A DNA stretch of 64,000 nt from assembly GCF_964204865.1 (NCBI RefSeq), contig NC_135254.1, forward strand, positions 20,899,001 through 20,963,000, given 5' to 3'. Below the pieces are notes generated by a model that searched no databases, was not told where the DNA came from, and worked only from the letters and a program-made list of their open reading frames with translations. Shown one piece after another: positions 13,627 through 25,645 of the stretch; within the stretch, counting starts at the first letter, position 1; each line of letters opens with the position of its first letter. The stretch is from Styela clava (taxonomy: Eukaryota > Chordata > Ascidiacea > Stolidobranchia > Styelidae). The position numbers and the translations under genes are program-made.

Positions 13627-16600
13627 CAGTAGCGGCGCGTGGTCATTTTGACAACCGGGGCAAGCTACTGCGGGAGCAAGTCACCCCCATCTACGGGGAC
13701 ACGATGAGCGCTGTAAGTTCTCCCATCATTTTATGAGTATAAAAACCATTCCATCGGTAACAACCAATCGGCAAAAGCGACAATTTTTAACGATAAGAAA
13801 GTGTCTTTAAAACTGGTCCAAGTCAAGGGATTAATAAATATAAACATAGTTTATTTTGAAACCTCTTTCAAAAGGAAAGGCAATATTTACCCAGATAAAT
13901 ACAATGACATATTAACAGAAACTTCGGAAAAGCAGACAAAACCTAAAATAAGGTTTAAAACGTTACTATGAAGAAAGGAAAGTTAATGCAAAGATAAGGA
14001 CATGCGTCGCTCACTCATAGATATATATGCTGCTAGACTTCTACTGCTTGAACATATATGCAACACGCCGCGGTTTCTTGGAAGCAAAATGCTCAATAAC
14101 GCGCTGATTAAAGTCATGCATCCCAGAAATAACGTCTCTGTGAATGGATAAAACAGCCAAGGAATTTAATCTATCTTGCTTCATTGTGTTTCTGAGATAC
14201 GTTTTAATACGCTTCAGCGTGCTGAATGTTCGCTCTGCGTCGGCGGAAGAAATAGGCGTCGTCAAAATGATGTCCAGAAATTTTGCAGACGCCGCAAAGG
14301 TAGTTACTAGAGTGTTATCTATGAGGAACCCATAGAGCGAACCCAAGTTGATGTGATGTTCAAAAAAGTTTGATTGGTGTATATACATCGCAATTCATTT
14401 TCCAATTTACCTACGTTTATCATGGGGTAAAATTTGAAGACAGTAGCCAACAAATGGATGGGAAATTGACGTGCAAATTTTGAAAAATTTTTGGGGTTCA
14501 TCAAAAAGAGAACGCGGCAAGGTGTTCAGTGCGCAGACGATCGCCTATTTGATTCACCAGAATGTCACAGCATTCTTTTGCAGACAAAATCAAACGCTGC
14601 GTTGTTTGCCCGCGGCGTAAAGAAGCACTCCATGTGTCGTCGTATTTTATTGTTTCCCGGATACGAGATACAGCATCGCAGAAGTCTGAAATACACGACT
14701 GCACAGACGCTCCATCCATTAGCCTTGACTGCAATGCGCCGTATAATACATCCACGTGATAGAATTGGAGAAAAAAGCCAGAAAAAATGAAAACTCACCA
14801 TCTTCTAGCAGACGCTTTAGACCTGCCGCCTCCCTCACAGAGCGTTCGTCCCAAACCGGAGAGCTCTGAATGCCATTGAAACACTCAATGAGCTCAGACC
14901 TAATTTTGGACACGCCCTGCACCACGCGTGATTGGAAGTTCCAACGTGTTGGTGCACAAGCTGGGAGACGGCGGCTACATATCTGGCGAAGGAGGTCAGA
15001 GCGCTTCGGCGAAACGGAAAAAAATGAAGAAAACCCCGAAACATTTGCAAAAAATATACGGACGAGAGGGGTATCAAGACACATATTTTTAATAACGAGG
15101 TTAAATTGGTGTGCATAACAATGTAAAAAATGCGCATGAGGAAAATCTTCTTTTATATAAACTTGAACACCATGTTTCGACCCACTCATGACTGCCGCGC
15201 CGTCATAAGTTTGAGCTATCAATTTTGACTTCGCGTTGTAAGGCTGTAACACTTCTTTCAGTACAGCCGATATGCCGCAAGCCGTGCGATCAACGATTGG
15301 TACAAAGCTGTGAAATCTCTCGGTAGGTTTACCATCTTTCACAAACCGAAAAATCACAGCCAGTTGGGAAACGCACGTGATGTCAGTTGTCTCGTCAGAC
15401 TGAATCGAAAGGAACTGGCAATTCTCAATTTCCAGAGCCAAAAGTTGTAAATAAATTTTATACATTGAGTCGAGCAAATCATTTTGGATATCCTTAGATG
15501 TCCCTTTCGAAACAGTTGCGGCATCAAGATGATCTCTCAATACTGTATCTAGGGATGCGGTGTATTCCACCATATCCAAAAATACCCCTCTATTAGAAGA
15601 GCCAGCCCGTTCATCGTGCCCACGGAGGGACAGCTCGTGACAACCAATGAACTTCAAAACATCTATCAATCGACCGAGAACATGGCGGTTTTTCTCGACG
15701 TTTTGGTTGTGCCGACGAATAGAAACCGCGCGTCCTTCATCCAACTGTGCTACAATATTAACATTTCCGAATGTTCGGTATTTTACTGCATTGTCCAGAT
15801 GCTCCATAGAAGATTGATGATCCCTGGCACGCTCGGAAAGATGTTTGAGATCTTTAAAACCAAACTTACACCAACGTGAGTCACGGGCGGTAGCAAAAAG
15901 TAGGCAATAAAAACAAAAAAGTGCATTTTTGTCCTCGCTGTAACACAACCATTCGTGTTTTTTATACCAAGTTTCTGCGCAGAATGTACGCCGACGCTTT
16001 CCTCCGTCATGGGATTGTTCCAGTGAACAATTTTTTGGTTGATAAGGCCCAAGACGTTGTACCTCTAATTTTTGTTCCAGCGGCAGCTGCGAAAACGGAG
16101 TGCGAAGTAGTGCATCAACCTTATTCATTATGAGGTCTAAGGCTAAGAAATGCGAAGCCGGAAAGAAGTGAGGAGCTCAAAAGGAATGTGGAAAATCGAA
16201 AGCAAATGGACTAAAGGTCTCTAACTGATTCAAATAGCGAAACAAGCGACAAAAACGAAGGCGAGGAAACTATCAACTCTTCAAGCAACCAACGAACGAG
16301 AAGGAATGCGTGAATATGTCAACACGTTGTCGTAAGAAACGTCGGCATTGTGTCGTCATAATTTCGGGGCTAGCCCCGATCGGCCCCGATGATTTAGTAA
16401 AAGAAACAGAAAACAAACGAGACAAACGCGGCGAGTGGAAGATAAAAGAGAGAATACGATATACAATGAGCAACCGGGGCAAAATCGGCGACGCCCCGTC
16501 GACGTTCGGCGAAGGCTTTGCGAGCGAAAAATGAACCATGTCGGGAGAATATGGCTAGTGTAGACAGTCTGTGCAACCGATATTGAGGTATTTTTCGAAT

Positions 16601-16668
16601 ATTTTTTATTATACCGAAAAAACAACCGGGGCATTGCCCCGGTTGGCTCTATTGACGCGCCGCCACTG
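13627..16668 (-). mobile_element. hAT transposon, left copy of an inverted pair, about 3.04 kb
   Basis: The ends are CAGTAGCGGCGCGT (13627-) and ACGCGCCGCCACTG (-16668), 14-bp terminal inverted repeats with one mismatch. The perfect 8-bp duplication GGTGTTGC lies at 13619-13626 and 16669-16676, the hallmark of a hAT insertion. The transposase is encoded on the minus strand. A nearly identical element in opposite orientation lies at 19187-22244. Confidence 0.95.
14041..16128 (-). pseudogene. hAT transposase (TTF-type zinc finger / ZMYM1-like), frameshifted
   Basis: An open frame of 469 codons (16128-14719) starts MNKVDALLRTPFSQLPL. It carries a TTF-type zinc finger (CAETWYKKHEWLCYSEDKN, then CFYCLLFA) and the catalytic-core region with SDETTDITCVSQLAVIFRF, AQTYDGAAVMSG and HCYAHQFNLVIKN. 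The coding sequence then continues in other frames: LYGALQSRLMDG (near 14755-14501), MNPKNFSKFARQ (to 14319) and the C-terminal hAT dimerisation segment ISSADAERTFSTLKRIKTYL, ending at 14041. Frames are broken near 14780, 14500 and 14380. A 4-bp difference from the right copy and two extra T residues explain two of these breaks. Such TTF/DUF4371 hAT proteins are common in invertebrates; this copy cannot make full transposase without repair or splicing. Confidence 0.88.
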
Positions 16669-18673
16669 GGTGTTGCTATAGGTATAAGAAATCTACCTCT
16701 GCGTAAAAGATTCGTGGATCGATTCTACGTAAATGAAAGGGTAGTACAGAAAGGTCGAATATGAAATGGGCGTGAGGATAATGTGGAATACCCCAGTGAA
16801 TTATGGACAGCTGAAAATTGGTCCAGTTGTAACTAAGTCAAACAAACCAATAATAACAAAAAATAGACGAAAGAAAAAGTGTTACATTGTATACTACTAT
16901 TACGATACAATATTGAAACATAAAAATATACAAAACTAAGCAGTTAAGAGATGATATATATAAGTAGAAGAGAATGGCGAATATGCCATGGGACAACTAC
17001 CGTATAGGGACTACACTACTGAGGCAGTAAAAAATACTAGTAATAATTATACAAAATTGAGCAAGGAGAAGTTGAGACAGGTAAGAAAACCAAAAATGAC
17101 AAATACGCCCAGGAATATCTTACCCTATGCCTATAGTTAGGCTTATCATACGTTCGAGTTTTAGAAAGTTTTTCCGCCGTTCCGGCGCTAGACCCAAATG
17201 TCCCGATTTTGCAGTATGGCATTCATAAATAAGATTTTAATTGATACTAATATCAATTTTTTTGAACGGAGGCAGCCGATTCACCCTTGATTTGCCTCTC
17301 ACTTCACTAGTTCAGATAGAGAAAATAATTGTTTTGTCATAGTTATGATATGAAGTATGAACCATGCGTTAATTTAACACCAAGCTGTCGTTGAATCATC
17401 AAAATGCCGAAAACAATATGCAAGTTTTCTCATGAGTTTAATGATTTCCATTATTTGAAACAAAGACCAATAGAGAATATTTTAATAGGATTTACAGCAA
17501 ATTTTGATGTCTGTAATCAAATATACGGTAAGCCCACTTATAGGCACAACACTGCTTGGCTGTAAAATGGGAAACATTGCTAGTAATTAGTATACAATAT
17601 TGAGCAGAGAGGCCTCATTTGATTAGCTACTGGTGTATCGAATACTAATGTGCCAATTAGTTCTGCGATGCGAGCAGCTACTAATTCGAGAGAATCCTTT
17701 ACTACAGAATGAATCCCTTCTGTATTCCCATCAGTTCCTAATCATTCTGTTGAGTGGCATGACGTTCAAGCAAAGAAATTAATTATGAAGGCTAAAAAAT
17801 GCAGTTGACGCTGATGATAGGATGAATAGAATCAATTTGAATGCGAGATAATATGTCCACAACACTATTAAGCGAGCGTTTCAAATGTCTGACGTCATCA
17901 ATATATTCGGAAATAAACTCCGATATGGCTTTAACAAGAGCATCGTTATCTATTACAAGTTGAAATTTTCAGACTTTTAGCTGCGTGCTTAACACTAAAT
18001 GTACGTAGGTACATTTGTACCCATGAGATTTTCACGATTATGCATTCGCCACATGAACGCACTCACAGTCATGCTCACGTATAATCGTGTTTCAGACAAA
18101 CTTTAATTACCAACTATGAATATTATATATATATATATACATTCAAATGAAGACGGGCTACAAATTTTAAGTAGTCCGTGTTCTTGGTGAGGGTCGCTAC
18201 GCCTTCACTGCCATTGCGACTATCACACTTTGTCGGTTATTTTCTTCCGATAAAATAACGCCAACGTAGTCGTTATACAACACATTTTATTTCGGCATTA
18301 TGGAAACACAAAACTTGGTGAAACGAACAAACCATATAACAGAAATAACAGCTATAACAGCAAAACTTGGGAACAATGTTTATAACGCGCAATGCACGTG
18401 CTCGTATACAAAAAGTAACACAGATATTATACTTTTAAATAATAAAAAACTCGATAAGCAGCGGTAAAACCTTCTCGAGCGTTTCACGTGAAAAAATTGA
18501 GTCACAAATACAACACATGCAGATACCAACATTTAATGGAAATCCTAAATAATCGCATTGGGTTTGCAGTGATTTCGTCTTACTGACTATTCATAGGATT
18601 AGAAGGTAGGCTTATGTAATTCGGCAAAACGGCAATAGAACCTTTTTTACTTCAAGGACTGGTTAATGTTTAT
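16669..18673. other. spacer between the inverted hAT copies
   Basis: No gene seen. It holds the GGTGTTGC target duplication (16669-16676), the 5' end of another hAT family (17137-17360) and a TA microsatellite at 18122-18141. Segments near 16985-17065 and 17530-17610 look like diverged copies of one another. Confidence 0.5.
17137..17360 (+). repeat. 5' fragment of a second hAT family
   Basis: The stretch TAGGCTTATCATACGTTCGA, followed by a purine/pyrimidine-mixed leader and CTTCACTAGTTCAGATAGAGA, matches 55708-55960, which starts TAGGCTTACCATACGTCCCG and has CTTCGCTAGTTCAGAGAGAG. That second copy is followed by hAT transposase remnants. This copy keeps only the leader. Confidence 0.6.
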
Positions 18674-19063
18674 GGGTTCAAGTGTTCATAGATGCAAATA
18701 TCCGCGGGTGCAAATGTCAATGGGTGCAAATGTACGCGTGTGCAATTGCACGTGGGTGCAAATGTAAGCGGGTGCAAATGTGCGTGGCGCAAATGTACAG
18801 AGTGCAAATGTGCACGGGTGAAAATGTCCATGGGTGCAAATTTCCGCGAGTGAGAATGTCCATGGGTGCAAATGTACATGGGTGTAAATGTCCGCGGGTG
18901 AGAATGTCCTTGGCTGCGAATGTACGTGGGTGCAAATGTATATGGGTGCAAATGTGCGCGGCGCAAATGTACTGGGTGCAAATTTGCGCGGGTGAAAATG
19001 TTTATGAGTGCAAATGTCCGCGGGTACGAATGTCCGTGGGTGCAAATGTGCGTGGGTTCAAGG
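18674..19063. repeat. 16-bp minisatellite, about 24 units
   Basis: The consensus unit is GGGTGCAAATGTNCGY, repeated head to tail with point changes and a few 14-15 bp units beginning GGCGCAAAT. Two blocks (from about 18785 and about 18959) share the order GGCGCAAATGTAC, GTGCAAAT, GGTGAAAATGT, indicating a higher-order repeat of roughly 175 bp. Because 16 is not a multiple of 3, long open frames on both strands here are repeat artefacts. Confidence 0.95.
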
Positions 19064-19186
19064 ATAATGGAACCCCTATGGCATATCGTCTAAGAACACA
19101 AAGATATTTTTTTAACTGGAAGGTCCTTTCACCACACAACGAGAAATTGATAAACATGCATTGTACAATCAGCTTAAATAGATATG

Positions 19187-22100
19187 CAGTGGCGGCGCGT
19201 CAATAGGGCCAACCGGGGCAATGCCCCGGTTGTTTTTTCGGTATAATAAAAAATACTCGAAAAATACCTCAATATCGGTTGCACAGACTGTCTACACTAG
19301 CCATATTCTCCCGACATGGTTCATTTTTCGCTCGCAAAGCCTTCGCCGAACGTCGACGGGGCGACGCCGATTTTGCCCGGATTGCTCATTGTATATCGTA
19401 TTCTCTCTTTTATCTTCCACTCGCCGCGTTTGTCTCGTTTGTTTTCTGTTTCTTTTACTAAATCATCGGGGCCGATCGGGGCTAGCCCCGAAATTATGAC
19501 AACACAATGCCGACGTTTCTTACAACAACGTGTTGACATATTCACGCATTCCTTCTCGTTCGTTGGTTGCTTGAAGAGTTGATGGTTTCCTCGCCTTCGT
19601 TTTTGTCGCTTGTTTCGCTATTTGAATCAGTTAGAGACCTTTAGTCCATTTGCTTTCGATTTTCCACATTCCTTTTGAGCTCCTCACTTCTTTCCGGCTT
19701 CGCATTTCTTAGCCTTAGACCTCATAATGAATAAGGTTGATGCACTACTTCGCACTCCGTTTTCGCAGCTGCCGCTGGCACAAAAATTAGAGGTACAACG
19801 TCTTGGGCCTTATCAACCAAAAAATTGTTCACTGGAACAATCCCATGACGGAGGAAAGCGTCGGCGTACATTCTGCGCAGAAACTTGGTATAAAAAACAC
19901 GAATGGTTGTGTTACAGCGAGGACAAAAATGCACTTTTTTGTTTTTATTGCCTACTTTTTGCTACCGCCCGTGACTCACGTTGGTGTAAATTTGGTTTTA
20001 GAGATCTTAAACATCTTTCCGAGCGTGCCAGGGATCATCAATCTTCTATGGAGCATCTGGACAATGCAGTAAAATACCGAACATTCGGAAATGTCAATAT
20101 TGCAGCACAGTTGGATGAAGGACGCTCGGTTTCTATTCGTCGGCACAACCAAAACGTCGAGAAAAACCGCCATGTTCTCGGTCGATTGATAGATGTTTTG
20201 AAGTTCATTGGTTGTCACGAGCTGTCCCTCCGTGGGCACGATGAACGGGCTGGCTCTTCTAATAGAGGGGTATTTTTGGATATGGTGGAATACACCGCAT
20301 CCCTAGATACAGTATTGAGATATCATCTTGATGCCGCAACTGTTTCGAAAGGGACATCTAAGGATATCCAAAATGATTTGCTCGACTCAATGTAAAAAAT
20401 TTATTTACAACATTTGGCTCTGGAAATTGAGAATTGCCAGTTCCTTTCGATTCAGTCTGTCGAGACAACTGACGTCACGTGCGTTTCCCAACTGGCTGTG
20501 ATTTTTCGGTTTGTGAAAGATGGTAAACCTACCGAGAGATTTCACAGCTTTGTACCAATCGTTGATCGCACGGCTTGCGGGATATCGGCTGTACTGAAAA
20601 AAATGTTACAGCCTTACAACGCGAAGTCAAAATTGATAGCTCAAACTTATGACGGCGCGGCAGTCATGAGTGGGTCGAAACATGGTTTTCAAGTTTATAT
20701 AAAAGAAGATTTTCCTCATGCGCATTTTTTACATTGTTATGCACACCAATTTAACCTCGTTATTAAAAATATGTGTCTTGATACCCCTCTCGTCCGTATA
20801 TTTTTTGCAAATGTTTCGGGGCTTTCTTCATTTTTTTCCGTTTCACCGAAGCGCTCTGACCTCCTTTGCCAGATATGAAGCCGCCGTCTCCCAGCTTTTG
20901 CACCAACACGTTGGAACTTCCAATCACGCGTGGTGCAGGGCGTGTCCGAAATTAGGTCTGAGCTCATTGAGTGTTTCAATGGCATTCAGAGCTCTCCGGT
21001 TTGGGACGAACGCTCTGTGAGGGAGGCGGCAGGTCTAAAGCGTCTGCTAGAAGATGGTGAGTTTTCATTTTTCTCGCTTTTTTCTCCACAATATTCTATC
21101 ACGTGGATGTATTATACGGCGCATTGCAGTCAAGGCTAATGGATGGAGCGTCTGTGCAGTCGTGTATTTCAGACCTCTGCGATGCTGTATCTCGTATCCG
21201 GGAAACAATAAAATACGACGACACATGGAGTGCTTCTTTACGCCGCGGGCAAACAACGCAGCGTTTGATTTTGTCTGCAAAGCAATGCTGTGACATTCTG
21301 GTGAATCAAATAGGCGATCGTCTGCGCACTGAACACCTTGCCGCGTTCTCTTTGATGAACCCCAAATTTTCCAAAATTTGCACGTCCATTTGTTTGGCTA
21401 CTACAAATTTCCCATCCATTTGTTGGCTACTGTCTCCAAATTTTACCCCATGATAAACGTGGGTAAATTGGAAAAAGAATTGTGATGTATATACACCAAT
21501 CAAAATTTTTTGAACATCACATCAACTTGCGCGCTCTATAGGTTCCTCATAGATAACACTCTAGTAACTACCTTTGCGGCGTCTGCAAAATTTCTGGACA
21601 TCATTTTGACGACGCCTATTTCTTCCGCCGACGCAGAGCGAACATTCAGCACGCTGAAGCGTATTAAAACGTATCTCAGAAACACAATGAAGCAAGATAG
21701 ATTAAATTTCTTGGCTGTTTTATCCATTCACAGAGACGTTATTTCTGGGATGCATGACTTTAATCAGCGCGTTATTGAGCATTTTGCTTCCAAGAAACCG
21801 CGGCGTGTTGCATATATGTTCAAGCAGTAGAAGTCTAGCAGCATATATATCTATGAGTGAGCGACGCATGTCCTTATCTTTGCATTAACTTTCCTTTCTT
21901 CATAGTAACGTTTTAAACCTTATTTTAGGTTTTGTCTGCTTTCCCGAAGTTTCTGTTAATATGTCATTGTATTTATCTGGGTAAATATTGCCTTTCCTTT
22001 TGAAAGAGGTTTCAAAATAAACTATGTCTAAATTTATTAATCCCTTGACTTGGACCGGTTTTAAAGACACTTTCTTATCGTTAAAAATTGTCGCTTTTGC

Positions 22101-22244
22101 CGATTGGTTGTTACCGATGGAATGGTTTTTATACTCATAAAATGATGGGAGAACTTACAGCGCTCATCCTGTCCCCGTAGATGGGGGTGACTTGGTCCCG
22201 CAGTAGCTTGCCCCGGTTGTCAAAATGACCACGCGCCGCCACTG
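19187..22244 (+). mobile_element. hAT transposon, right copy of the inverted pair
   Basis: The ends are CAGTGGCGGCGCGT and ACGCGCCGCCACTG. The internal sequence is almost identical to the reverse complement of 13627-16668. Flanking 8-mers (TAGATATG on the left, GTATTTGG on the right) do not match, so no target duplication is visible, unlike the left copy. Confidence 0.93.
19727..21830 (+). pseudogene. hAT transposase (TTF/ZMYM1-like), nonsense- and frameshift-inactivated
   Basis: The first open frame (19727-20395) matches the left copy, then stops at ATG TAA where the left copy has ATG TAT. The frame reopens at 20414 and stops again at CAG ATA TGA (left copy TGT). The last segment (21510-21830) holds the dimerisation motif ISSADAERTFSTLKRIKTYL and ends FKQ. 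A local insertion near 21385-21420 also disrupts the frame. Both nonsense changes are single-base differences from the left copy, so decay after duplication was recent and independent in the two copies. Confidence 0.88.
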
Positions 22245-23484
22245 GTATTTGGTGACATTCTTTCAAAATGAATTTGGTTTCCGCTGGACAAACTACTTAT
22301 CCTTATTCTTCCATGCTGTTGTGCCGATGGATCCGAATGCATATAATAGGATGCTATAGCAAGATTAAAGATGGCCATTCTGAGTGGTTCAAGGGCCTTG
22401 CTGCACACTAACACAAATATAATTCTGTAACGTTTTGTCTGACGAAGACTAGACTTCCTCAGACATACATAGTTCAACTATGACAAGGAAAGCAGTTGCA
22501 TGTATATTTAAACAATGATTGTCAAACTATAGGAGTTACATATGTTAAATATTCGAAACAATCGGTGACTTCTTGATTAATTAACAGCGGATGATCGTTG
22601 ATGAGATTTCTTGTTTTATGTTTGGGAATTAAATTCCAACTTAAACAATGGTGTTGTGTGTTTCCAAGCATTGGATGATGCGGACCAGAAAGTCGTCTAT
22701 GTGTCCAATATAATTTGGCGTATTTTATTTCTGTTGATGACATAACTGGCCATGTGTGATCCAATTCTGAGAAAGATATTGGGTACAGAAAATAATTTAA
22801 ACAATGAATGAAAGATTGTTTTATAGCTCTAAGATTCTTCAGTATTTATTCCTTGTGACGCAAGCGTTTCAAGGAGATGAATAAAATGAGATTCCTTGTT
22901 TTTTCTTTTCTTGGTTGCTATTTGTTTGGGATATGTGGGCACGTATATCAGCACGTTTCGAATGCTTTTATATTTTGCCTATAATTTTCCTGATTTTCCG
23001 TATAGTTGTTTGTTTTGCCATGTATTGCTGGATGGATAGCTTATTTTAAAAACTTCAAGACACACACAAATTAAAAATGGAGAATTCTGGATAGACAGCA
23101 AAACCCTTAAAAAGTTTAAAACATGAGAAATATCGTGTGCCCACTCACCAGCATATATTCACAAAAAAAAATCACAACAAACACAAACCTTGTGAAACGG
23201 GGCTTGGGCCAGGATTAAACACGCGAAAATAGGCGAATGAATTGAACTTTCGGGCTGTTGTACTATTAAAATACTGAATCTAAGGCCAATTTAATCTAAT
23301 ACAAATAAAATATAACGTGTGGAATGCAATGTGATAAAGTGACGAAGGTGCTGAAGTGGTTTAATTTGCGTGTGTGTGTGGAGACGGGGGATGAGTACCG
23401 GTACTTTAAAAACGGCAGGTTTTCCACTTCTAGTTGGCCTGGCTCAACAATTTTTGCATATGTCAATCCTAACCCCCACTTGAC
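22245..23484. other. intergenic, no gene seen
   Basis: AT-rich sequence with a short GT run near 23370. Open frames here show no recognisable domain. Confidence 0.45.
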
Positions 23485-23935
23485 GGGTCTCATGTAGTTT
23501 CTTACCTAACATACTTCTAGTGGGCGTAACATGACAATTTTTTTACATATCAATCCTAACCCCCACCTGACCACACCATCCAAAAATTACGTCACTACGA
23601 CGTCACAGTGACGTAATAGAGCCCTTCAAACTATGCGAACTGTCATCCAAGACGCGCAGACGAGAACCCGAAATCGAACAGCCATTTCTCTCATTTTCTC
23701 GTCGCAACGATCCCGATAGGAGAGAGGTCGCTGACGTCAGTCAGTTCTTTATCGTCGGCGCAGATGCTATTTCGGGCGATCGTACGAGTATTTGACAAGC
23801 TCTATGACGTGATTGTGACGTCGTAGTGACGTAATTTTTGGATGGCGTAGTCAGGTGAGGGTTAGAATTGGCATGTCAAAAAATTGTTATGCTACGCCTA
23901 CTAGAAATACGTTAGGTACGAAACTACACGAGACC
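23485..23935. mobile_element. foldback element (family B), about 450 bp, with many TGACGT motifs
   Basis: The left arm beginning GGGTCTCATGTAGTTTCTTA pairs with the right arm ending TACGAAACTACACGAGACCC. Inner arm segments (CCATCCAAAAATTACGTCAC / GTGACGTAATTTTTGGATGG) also pair. Between and within the arms are repeated TGACGT/ACGTCA motifs, including a full TGACGTCA near 23733. No target duplication was established. It is probably a non-autonomous DNA transposon. Confidence 0.75.
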
Positions 23936-24134
23936 CCAAATATGGAGGTAACTAATTTTGTTCTCCTATTCTACATCAAGTTGTGTGAAAGGACGGAAGC
24001 CTATGGGAGTATATTCACTTGGCTAACACAAACTGTCCCCAAACTCGTAATAGATCTAAAATGAGGGAAATCGAAATAAAATTATGGCCTAGCCCTAACC
24101 CTATCCTGGTACACATACTACGGGAGTACCGTCA
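23936..24134. repeat. internal and right part of a long family-A element
   Basis: It matches 48185-48372 along its length: both have CATCAAGTTGTGTG or CATCAAGTTGTATA, then CTAACACA(A/G)ACTGTCCCC, CTCGTAATAGA and the end CCTGGTACACATACTACG(G/A)GAGTAC. The left end of this copy appears to be replaced by the family-B foldback. Confidence 0.65.
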
Positions 24135-24350
24135 GAAGCGCAGCAGGTTAAGAAATTCCCAGTCCAAAGCTTCTGGAACCTGATCGCGATGACGCCGCTT
24201 GTTAAAAGAGCCAGCCTTTCCAGCGGATAATGGTTTTTTATTTTGCTCAAAATATTTAATCCATGACGGATAAAAAATGTCTTAGTATATTGATTCAATT
24301 GTGTTCGACGTAACTCGCGATTGCGTCAACCTACGACAAAGTAAAAACAT

Positions 24351-24699
24351 AATTAGGATAGGATAGGATTTACATATTTATCCCGGGGGAGAGGAAAGCC
24401 GATAAGACGGCTTATCCATATGGCGAACCACGGCCTCTCGTCCGGTTACCATTCCAAGTCGGGTATGGGATTAGTTTTACTGTATTGTTTGTTTTCGGAA
24501 GCATGGACTTGGTGGTGGAGGAAGCCGTAACCGACTAGCGGTTACGTGAACCACCCAACGACGGCGAGGAGTCCAGCAATCCTCTCGCACATAACCATCC
24601 GTGCATGGGATTCGAACCTGCAAACCCACGCAGAGTAGTTAGAGGTGCGGTGGCGAGCGTATTCCTAACGCTTAGCCCGTTGAGCCACACCGCCGCGCC
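24351..24699 (-). mobile_element. tRNA-derived SINE, uninterrupted copy
   Basis: Read on the minus strand, the head carries a Pol III A box (TGGCTCAACGGGC, 24687-24675) and B box (GGTTCGAATCCC, 24618-24607), spaced as in a tRNA with a long variable arm. After the head comes a conserved body, then a tail ending in repeated TATCC (AGGATAGGAT on the plus strand). The body recurs at 52692-53346 and 53647-54300; a tail fragment recurs at 27088-27121. The tRNA type is not clear; the CCA end and cloverleaf are not intact enough to call a functional tRNA. Confidence 0.85.
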
Positions 24700-25645
24700 C
24701 GCGCCATTTCCGTTGTATAATATCTGCGGACATTCAAATACGTAGTAAACCTGTCCGATCAATCATAATCCGATAAAAAACGATTTAATACATCGCGGAC
24801 ATAAATAATTCCTATTACTTTGGTAATTGTGATATAGTTTCCAACTTAGTAACTTAATGGTTAAATTTTGGCGTTTTACGATGTCCAACTTTTTTTTTAT
24901 TTGTCGCGGAATCCTCAACAAAAGTTACGGTGATAATATTTTATAACACCGTTTTTCAGTTGTAAAATTTTAGTTGTAGATTCACTCTATCAATTATCTC
25001 AAGCGTTTTGTCACCGATGATCGCAAAATAACGAGTTTTTCGCACTGGACGCACAGTCCCGGGCGGGGAAAAAATAACAATTAACATTTTTATGGCACAA
25101 AACGTACGTGCGTAAAGGGACACTTAGAGATAGGGAGAATTTCCAAAAAATAGCTCACAAAATACAATGCCGAGGTTATCGGCCAAAATGGTCACATCGA
25201 GCTGACAAAAACAGTCGGCGTCTTTTAAATAAAATTAGCCCTCGCGAAACTATTGTCAAAAGTACAAATTCTTCACAGTAATTTCCAGCGAAAGGAAGTG
25301 TCGCCCAACAGTGCTCTGGCTTCTCTTCCGACCATAGACTAAATCCGAATATCTTATATTCATTGAAAATATTTGGTCACCACTGAAAATTTTGTTCAAA
25401 TTTTACCATTTCATAAACGTTTTGGACGCAAGTCAATAACATATATCAATAAATACCAATTATATGATTAACAAATATAGCTCATAAAAGATCTCGATCC
25501 CACGGGCGGCTGTGAACCTTTTACAAAAATGTTATGCAGCATTACATTGCATTACTCCGTCAAGCTTTCATTTGCCTATTATTTATTCTGTAACTTTGTT
25601 ATTGCCTAAATCCTTGATGCTGAAGAAAATTGTGCTTTTATTTAG
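24700..25645. other. upstream region of the dehydrogenase-like gene
   Basis: No coding sequence seen. The promoter must lie here, but no core element stands out. Confidence 0.4.

Noticed and set aside
16273..16634. Separate small genes at the 5' ends of the hAT copies (16273-16634 and 19221-19582)
   Set aside because: Overlapping frames on both strands inside the transposon leader, identical in both copies; no domain and no independent conservation.
18670..19206. Long open frames on both strands with repeated HPRTFAP- or GANVHGCKC-like protein
   Set aside because: They are produced by the 16-bp minisatellite and have no start, splice or family support.
24580..24700. A functional tRNA gene on the minus strand
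   Set aside because: A and B boxes are present, but the sequence is the head of a SINE with a conserved body and TATCC tail, and it recurs with the same body elsewhere.
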